A DNA stretch of 64,000 bases from Enterovirga aerilata (lineage in GTDB: Bacteria; Pseudomonadota; Alphaproteobacteria; Rhizobiales; Beijerinckiaceae): positions 496,001 to 560,000 of the forward strand of contig NZ_JABEPP010000001.1 in assembly GCF_013044135.1 (NCBI RefSeq), given 5' to 3'. The translations under genes and the position numbers were made by a program. Of the stretch, positions 58,777 to 64,000 are shown in pieces. The notes beneath the pieces are model-generated. The model did not search any database and was not told where the DNA came from. It saw only the letters and a list, made by a program, of their open reading frames with translations. Positions within the stretch are counted from its first letter, which is position 1; every line of letters starts with the position of its first letter.

Positions 58777-59010
58777 ATGCTGGAGCGAAAGGTGAGCCTG
58801 TTCCGGAACGGCCGCAGCCAGGCCGTCCGGATTCCGAAGGAATTCGAGCTGCCGGGAAATGAGGCCGTCATGCGGCAGGAGGAAGGTGGTCGACTCGTGA
58901 TCGAGCCGACCCGGAAAGAGACGCTGCTGGAGGTTCTCGACCGCCTTGAACCGGTCGAGGATCCCTGGCCTGAGTTCGATGATCCGCTTCCCGAGGCGGT
59001 CGACCTGTGA
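58777..59010 (+). CDS. vapB: VapB-type antitoxin (AbrB/SpoVT fold)
   Basis: A 77-residue antitoxin. [20 protein letters not shown] is the swapped-hairpin DNA-binding domain; the acidic C-terminal part ([20 protein letters not shown]) is the segment that binds and blocks VapC. AATCGGAGG stands 6 bases before the ATG. Overlaps vapC by four bases (GTGA). Located between gltB and gltD. Confidence 0.92.
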   Translation: MLERKVSLFRNGRSQAVRIPKEFELPGNEAVMRQEEGGRLVIEPTRKETLLEVLDRLEPVEDPWPEFDDPLPEAVDL

Positions 59011-59411
59011 GCCGCTACCTGCTCGACACGAACATTCTCTCGGATGCGATGCGAAATCCTCGGGGTGTGATCCGGCAACGGATCGAGGAGGTCGGGCCGG
59101 ACTCCGTCTACACGAGCATCATCGTGGCGGCGGAGCTCCGTTTCGGAGTGGCAAAATCTGGCTCGTCGCGTCTGGCGAGCAACTTCGACGAGGTTATCAG
59201 GCCGCTAGAGGTGGTGCCGTTCGCTGCGCCGGCGGACCGGATCTACGCCGATCTCCGCGCCGATCTCGATCGATGCGGCACGCCCATCGGGGCGAACGAT
59301 CTCTGGATCGCCGCCCAGGCGCTGCACGACGGCAGCGTCCTGGTGACGGACAACATGAGCGAATTCAGCCGTGTGCCTGGGCTCACGGTCGAGAACTGGC
59401 TTCGGCCGTAG
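59007..59411 (+). CDS. vapC: VapC-type PIN-domain toxin
   Basis: A 134-residue ribonuclease toxin. The acidic PIN residues are present: LLDTNILSD (Asp), VAAELRFGV (Glu), [12 protein letters not shown] (Asp) and [10 protein letters not shown] (Asp). GTG start within the last codons of vapB (four-base overlap). VapC toxins cut initiator tRNA or rRNA; the target here is unknown. gltD follows after 35 bases. Confidence 0.93.
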   Translation: MSRYLLDTNILSDAMRNPRGVIRQRIEEVGPDSVYTSIIVAAELRFGVAKSGSSRLASNFDEVIRPLEVVPFAAPADRIYADLRADLDRCGTPIGANDLWIAAQALHDGSVLVTDNMSEFSRVPGLTVENWLRP

Positions 59412-59446
59412 CCCGCGCGAGCGGGCCGGGTACAGGACGTGTGGGT

Positions 59447-60871
<1,425 letters not shown>

Positions 60872-60886
60872 CGGCAGAGGAGGAGA

Positions 60887-63490
60887 TCAGAACTCCTCCC
60901 AGCCCTCGTCGTTGGAGGGTTCGAGGCTCAGGGCCGTGTTGCCCCGGACGGAAGCGGCCGGCGGTGCGCTCCGGGTGACCGGGGCCGGACGGGCGGCCGG
61001 AACGGGCCGGGGAGACTGCGCACGGGTCTCTTCAGTCCTGAACCGGCCGATCAGCCGGGCGAGCTCGTCGACCTCGCGGGCGAGCGAGTGGCTCGCGGCG
61101 GTCGATTGCTCGACCATGGCGGCGTTCTGCTGCGTCACCTGATCCATCTGGTTGATGGCCGTGTTCACCTCGGCGAGGCCGGTCGACTGCTCGCGGGCCG
61201 AGGCGGCGATCTCGGCCACGATGCCGTTGATCTCGCCGACCTGTGCCACGATCCGCTCCAGGCTCCTGCCCGTCTCGGCCACGAGCTCCACGCCGGAGGC
61301 CACCTGCGCGCCCGAGGTTGAAATAAGGGCCTTGATCCGCTTGGCGGCGTCGGCCGAGCGCTGGGCGAGGCCGCGGACCTCGGAGGCCACGACCGCGAAG
61401 CCCTTGCCCGCCTCGCCCGCGCGGGCCGCCTCGACACCGGCATTCAGCGCGAGCAGGCTCGTCTGGAAGGCGATCTCGTCGATGACGCCGATGATCTGCG
61501 AGATCTCCTTGGCGGATTTCTCGATCTCGCCCATCGCGGCGACCGCCTCGCGCACGACCGCGCCGGAGCGCTCGGCGTCGCCGGAGGCGGCGGCCACGGC
61601 CTCGCGGGCGTGGCTCGCGCCTTCGGCGGTCTTGCGGACGGTCGCGGTGATCTCGTCGAGCGCGGCCGCGGTCTCCTCCAGCGAGGCCGCCTGCTGCTCG
61701 GTGCGCCTTGAGAGGTCGTCCGCCGCCTGGCTCACCTCGCCGGCGCCTGAGCGGATGCCTTCCGCATTGCCGGCCACGACCCGCATGGTCTCCTGCAGCT
61801 CTGCCATCGCGGCGTTGAAGTCGGTGCGCAGCTTCTCGTACTCGGCCGCGAAGCGCCGCTCGAGCCGGAAGGTCAGGTCGCCCTTCGACAGGTTCTCCAG
61901 CCCCTCCGCCAGGGCATCGACCACGGCCTGCTGTTCCGCGGCCTGCCGCTCGCGGGCCTCCTCGTTCCGCATCCGCTCGGCTTCCGCCGCCGCGGCCTGC
62001 TCGGCGCTTTCCCGTTCCAGGCGCAGCTTCTCGATCGCGGCCTCCTTGAAGGTCAGGACGGCCCTGGACATCTCGCCGATCTCGTCCCGGCGCTCCGTGC
62101 CCGGGACCGCCGCCTCGTGGTCCCCGGAGGCGAGCCGGCGCATGGCGTCCACGAGCCGCTTGACCGGGAGCGTGATGCTGCGCCCGACCAGGAGGGCGAG
62201 GACGAGGCCGATCGCGATGGCCAGGAGAACCCCGCCGCCGAGCAGCCAGAGCGCGCTGGTGCGGGCCGTCTCGATGCCGGCGAGCTCGCGGGCTGCGACC
62301 TCCTGGGCCTCGCTCGCGACCTTGGCGACCGAGCGCGACAGCTCGGTCCGCAGCTCCTGCTCGGCCGCGTTGGCGTCCAGGATCTCGGGAATGCTGTTGC
62401 GGTACTCGGTGATCTTGCCGAGCAGGCCCTCGATCACCTTGTGCTGCCCGGCCTTGTCGATCTTGTAGTAGATGTCGAGCGCGGCCTTGGCGAGCGTCGC
62501 GGCGGCCGCGTCCATGGCGGTCGCGGCGGCCTCGTTGCCCGTTCGAATGAGCTCAAGCTCCTCCGCTTGCGCCGTCTGGGCCGCGACGATCGCGGTCGAG
62601 CTGAGCGTGAGGAGCTCCGTGCCGAGCGAGATGCGGTCGCGCGCCTCCTCCAGCCGCGTCTGGACGCTGCTTTGCTGGTTCAGGATCTGGCCGTCGATGG
62701 CCTGGAGCGCGTCCTGCAGGGCGCGGCCGGCATCGCCCAGCCCCTGCATCTCCTCGGGGCTCGCGATCCCCTTGATCGCGGCGCGATAGGGCTCGAGCGC
62801 CGCGAGCGCCTTTTCGGCCCCGTCCTTGAAGGCGGGGGCCTGGGCGACCCTGCGCAGGACGACGCCGACGAGATTGGCCGCCCGATCCGCCTGGATCCGC
62901 TGCTCGCCGTCCCGCAGGAGCGCGGCTTCGGATGCGCGCATCTGGTAGACCGAGCGGTTCACGTGGGCGAGGTTGCTCGCCAGCGTGTTGAGGGCGATCT
63001 GCTGGGCCGTTCCCTCCGCGGAGCTCTTCACGGCGGCGGCCAGGCTCTCCTCCTGCGCCATCGCGATCTCGCGCGCGGCGGTCTGGAACTCGTCCACCAG
63101 CGCCTTGTGCGCCCGCTGCATCGCGGCCTTCGTTCCCTGGCGGTCGGTGAGGCCGGTGAGGCCGGACTCGAAGGCGTCGAGTGCCTTGTTCATTCTGGCC
63201 GCCGCCTCGGCGATGGCGGCGCCGGGGCTTGCCGCGAGCCGGGCGATCGAGCCGCGGACCGCGGTCAGCGCCGCGCGCACCTGCGGATCGTCCTTCGCCC
63301 TGCCGCCGGCAAGCGCTCGTTCCGCTGCGAGCGCCAGCTGGCTGCTCTGGCCGCTGAGCGTCTGTGCCAACACCGCCTGGTCGGCCCCGGCCGAGAAACT
63401 CGAGAGGCTCCGCCAGCCCACCGCGGCCACTGCAATGGTGAGGAATAGGACCGAGAAGAAACCGCCGAAGATCCGCAGCCGAACGCTCAC
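60887..63490 (-). CDS. Methyl-accepting chemotaxis protein
   Basis: An 867-residue receptor. TM1 ([20 protein letters not shown]) is followed by a long helical ligand-binding region (about residues 30-415), TM2 ([20 protein letters not shown]), HAMP ([20 protein letters not shown]) and a cytoplasmic signalling domain with [20 protein letters not shown] and [20 protein letters not shown]. The C-terminal GWEEF resembles the NWETF pentapeptide that docks CheR and CheB. GTG start at 63490 with GGGGAG 6 bases before. No other chemotaxis gene is in the window, so it belongs to signalling encoded elsewhere; the ligand is unknown. Confidence 0.95.
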   Translation of the reverse strand: MSVRLRIFGGFFSVLFLTIAVAAVGWRSLSSFSAGADQAVLAQTLSGQSSQLALAAERALAGGRAKDDPQVRAALTAVRGSIARLAASPGAAIAEAAARMNKALDAFESGLTGLTDRQGTKAAMQRAHKALVDEFQTAAREIAMAQEESLAAAVKSSAEGTAQQIALNTLASNLAHVNRSVYQMRASEAALLRDGEQRIQADRAANLVGVVLRRVAQAPAFKDGAEKALAALEPYRAAIKGIASPEEMQGLGDAGRALQDALQAIDGQILNQQSSVQTRLEEARDRISLGTELLTLSSTAIVAAQTAQAEELELIRTGNEAAATAMDAAAATLAKAALDIYYKIDKAGQHKVIEGLLGKITEYRNSIPEILDANAAEQELRTELSRSVAKVASEAQEVAARELAGIETARTSALWLLGGGVLLAIAIGLVLALLVGRSITLPVKRLVDAMRRLASGDHEAAVPGTERRDEIGEMSRAVLTFKEAAIEKLRLERESAEQAAAAEAERMRNEEARERQAAEQQAVVDALAEGLENLSKGDLTFRLERRFAAEYEKLRTDFNAAMAELQETMRVVAGNAEGIRSGAGEVSQAADDLSRRTEQQAASLEETAAALDEITATVRKTAEGASHAREAVAAASGDAERSGAVVREAVAAMGEIEKSAKEISQIIGVIDEIAFQTSLLALNAGVEAARAGEAGKGFAVVASEVRGLAQRSADAAKRIKALISTSGAQVASGVELVAETGRSLERIVAQVGEINGIVAEIAASAREQSTGLAEVNTAINQMDQVTQQNAAMVEQSTAASHSLAREVDELARLIGRFRTEETRAQSPRPVPAARPAPVTRSAPPAASVRGNTALSLEPSNDEGWEEF

Positions 63491-63647
63491 CCAACTCTCC
63501 CCCGTGCTCGGGCGGAGTCTGGATAAGACCGCTTAATTCCAGCTGAAATTCGGTGGTCGGTTCAAAGTTTAACTAAGGACTGCTTAATCATGTTGTCATT
63601 TGAACTTGTTCGCACAAGATCAAAGGATCAGGGATGCCGGTCGGCGG

Positions 63648-64000
63648 TCATGGCCGGCGCAGCGCCTCCAGCACCCGCCGGTTGGCGTAGCCGTCGGGCA
63701 GGAGACCGCGCGAGAGCTGGAACCGGCGTACGGCATCACGCGTCTGCGCCCCGAATTTCCCGTCCGGCGTGCCCCTGTAGAAGCCGAGGGATGTGAGCCG
63801 GCGATGCAGCTCGCGCCGCTCGTCTCCGGTCAATCCCGCGCCGGTCGGCCAGGCGCGGGAGAGTGGCGGCCCGCCGCCGATCCGGTCCGACAGGAGCCCG
63901 ATCGCGAGCGCATACGCGTCCGAGGTGTTGTAGGCGCGGATCGCCTCCCAGTTCTCGTCGGCCAGCAGGAAGGCCGGCCCGCCGATCCCGGCCGGCAGGA
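63648..64000 (-). CDS. Lytic murein transglycosylase, C-terminal part (5' end outside the window)
   Basis: The frame is open from the window edge to the stop at 63648, giving about 116 residues. FLLADENWEAIRAYNTSDAY and ALAIGLLSDRIGGG are the end of an MltB/SltB-type lytic transglycosylase domain, whose N-terminus with the catalytic Glu lies beyond base 64000. The last 60 residues are a peptidoglycan-binding domain of the PG_binding_1 type: RRLTSLGFYRGTPDGKFGAQ and TRDAVRRFQLSRGLLPDG. Cleaves glycan strands in the periplasm. Confidence 0.85.
   Translation of the reverse strand, partial: LPAGIGGPAFLLADENWEAIRAYNTSDAYALAIGLLSDRIGGGPPLSRAWPTGAGLTGDERRELHRRLTSLGFYRGTPDGKFGAQTRDAVRRFQLSRGLLPDGYANRRVLEALRRP

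Overview
The window is a high-GC chromosomal segment of an alphaproteobacterium. The opening order infB-rbfA-truB-rpsO-pnp, the Tat/Sec-exported accessory proteins, the SPW-repeat, DUF892 and GlsB-type stress proteins and the short ModE regulator fit the Hyphomicrobiales (a Methylobacteriaceae/Bosea/Salinarimonas-like lineage). The genus cannot be fixed from the sequence alone. No tRNA, rRNA, insertion sequence or integrase was recognised.

Layout: (1) 1-7.8 kb, translation and RNA-decay core: infB (5' end outside the window), rbfA, truB, a GNAT acetyltransferase, a DUF892 ferritin-like gene on the other strand, rpsO and pnp. (2) 7.9-13.2 kb, small membrane, stress and hypothetical genes, an FMN-binding PPOX-like protein, a Tat-exported metallophosphoesterase and an exported NHL-propeller protein. 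(3) 13.7-35.6 kb, a large Wzx/Wzy-type exopolysaccharide locus: a polyprenyl-phosphate sugar transferase, three linked acyltransferase-3 genes, a Wzz/GumC-like chain-length protein, at least five glycosyltransferases, a Wzy/ligase-like membrane protein, a Wzx flippase, two GH5 glycosidases, an SGNH hydrolase next to a virion-like small protein, and a small protein built of the same Trp-centred repeat found in one of the GH5 proteins. No Wza export channel or Wzc kinase is present in the window. (4) 35.6-38.9 kb, a molybdate module modE-modC-modB-modA (minus strand) with a ModE-like operator before modA. (5) 39.1-50.5 kb, a type I-C CRISPR-Cas locus cas3-cas5c-cas8c-cas7c-cas4-cas1-cas2 followed by an array of 53 repeats and 52 spacers. 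cas5c, which in type I-C encodes the pre-crRNA endonuclease, carries a frameshift at its middle. (6) 50.6-53.7 kb, an exported proline-rich PepSY-like protein, a low-specificity threonine aldolase and a divergent class A beta-lactamase. (7) 54.0-60.9 kb, glutamate synthase gltB and gltD, separated by a VapBC toxin-antitoxin pair. (8) 60.9-64 kb, a methyl-accepting chemotaxis protein with a C-terminal CheR-docking-like tail, and the 3' end of a lytic murein transglycosylase.

How the parts work together: the exopolysaccharide locus reads as a complete inner-membrane assembly line (priming, elongation, acylation, flipping, polymerisation, length control) with its own trimming enzymes. The most unusual content is a 977-residue protein that joins a GH5 catalytic domain to a long array of about 48-residue Trp repeats and has no signal peptide, together with the stand-alone 158-residue protein of the same repeat type. 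In the CRISPR locus every other cas gene looks intact and the array is long, so the broken cas5c raises the question of whether this system still makes mature crRNA.
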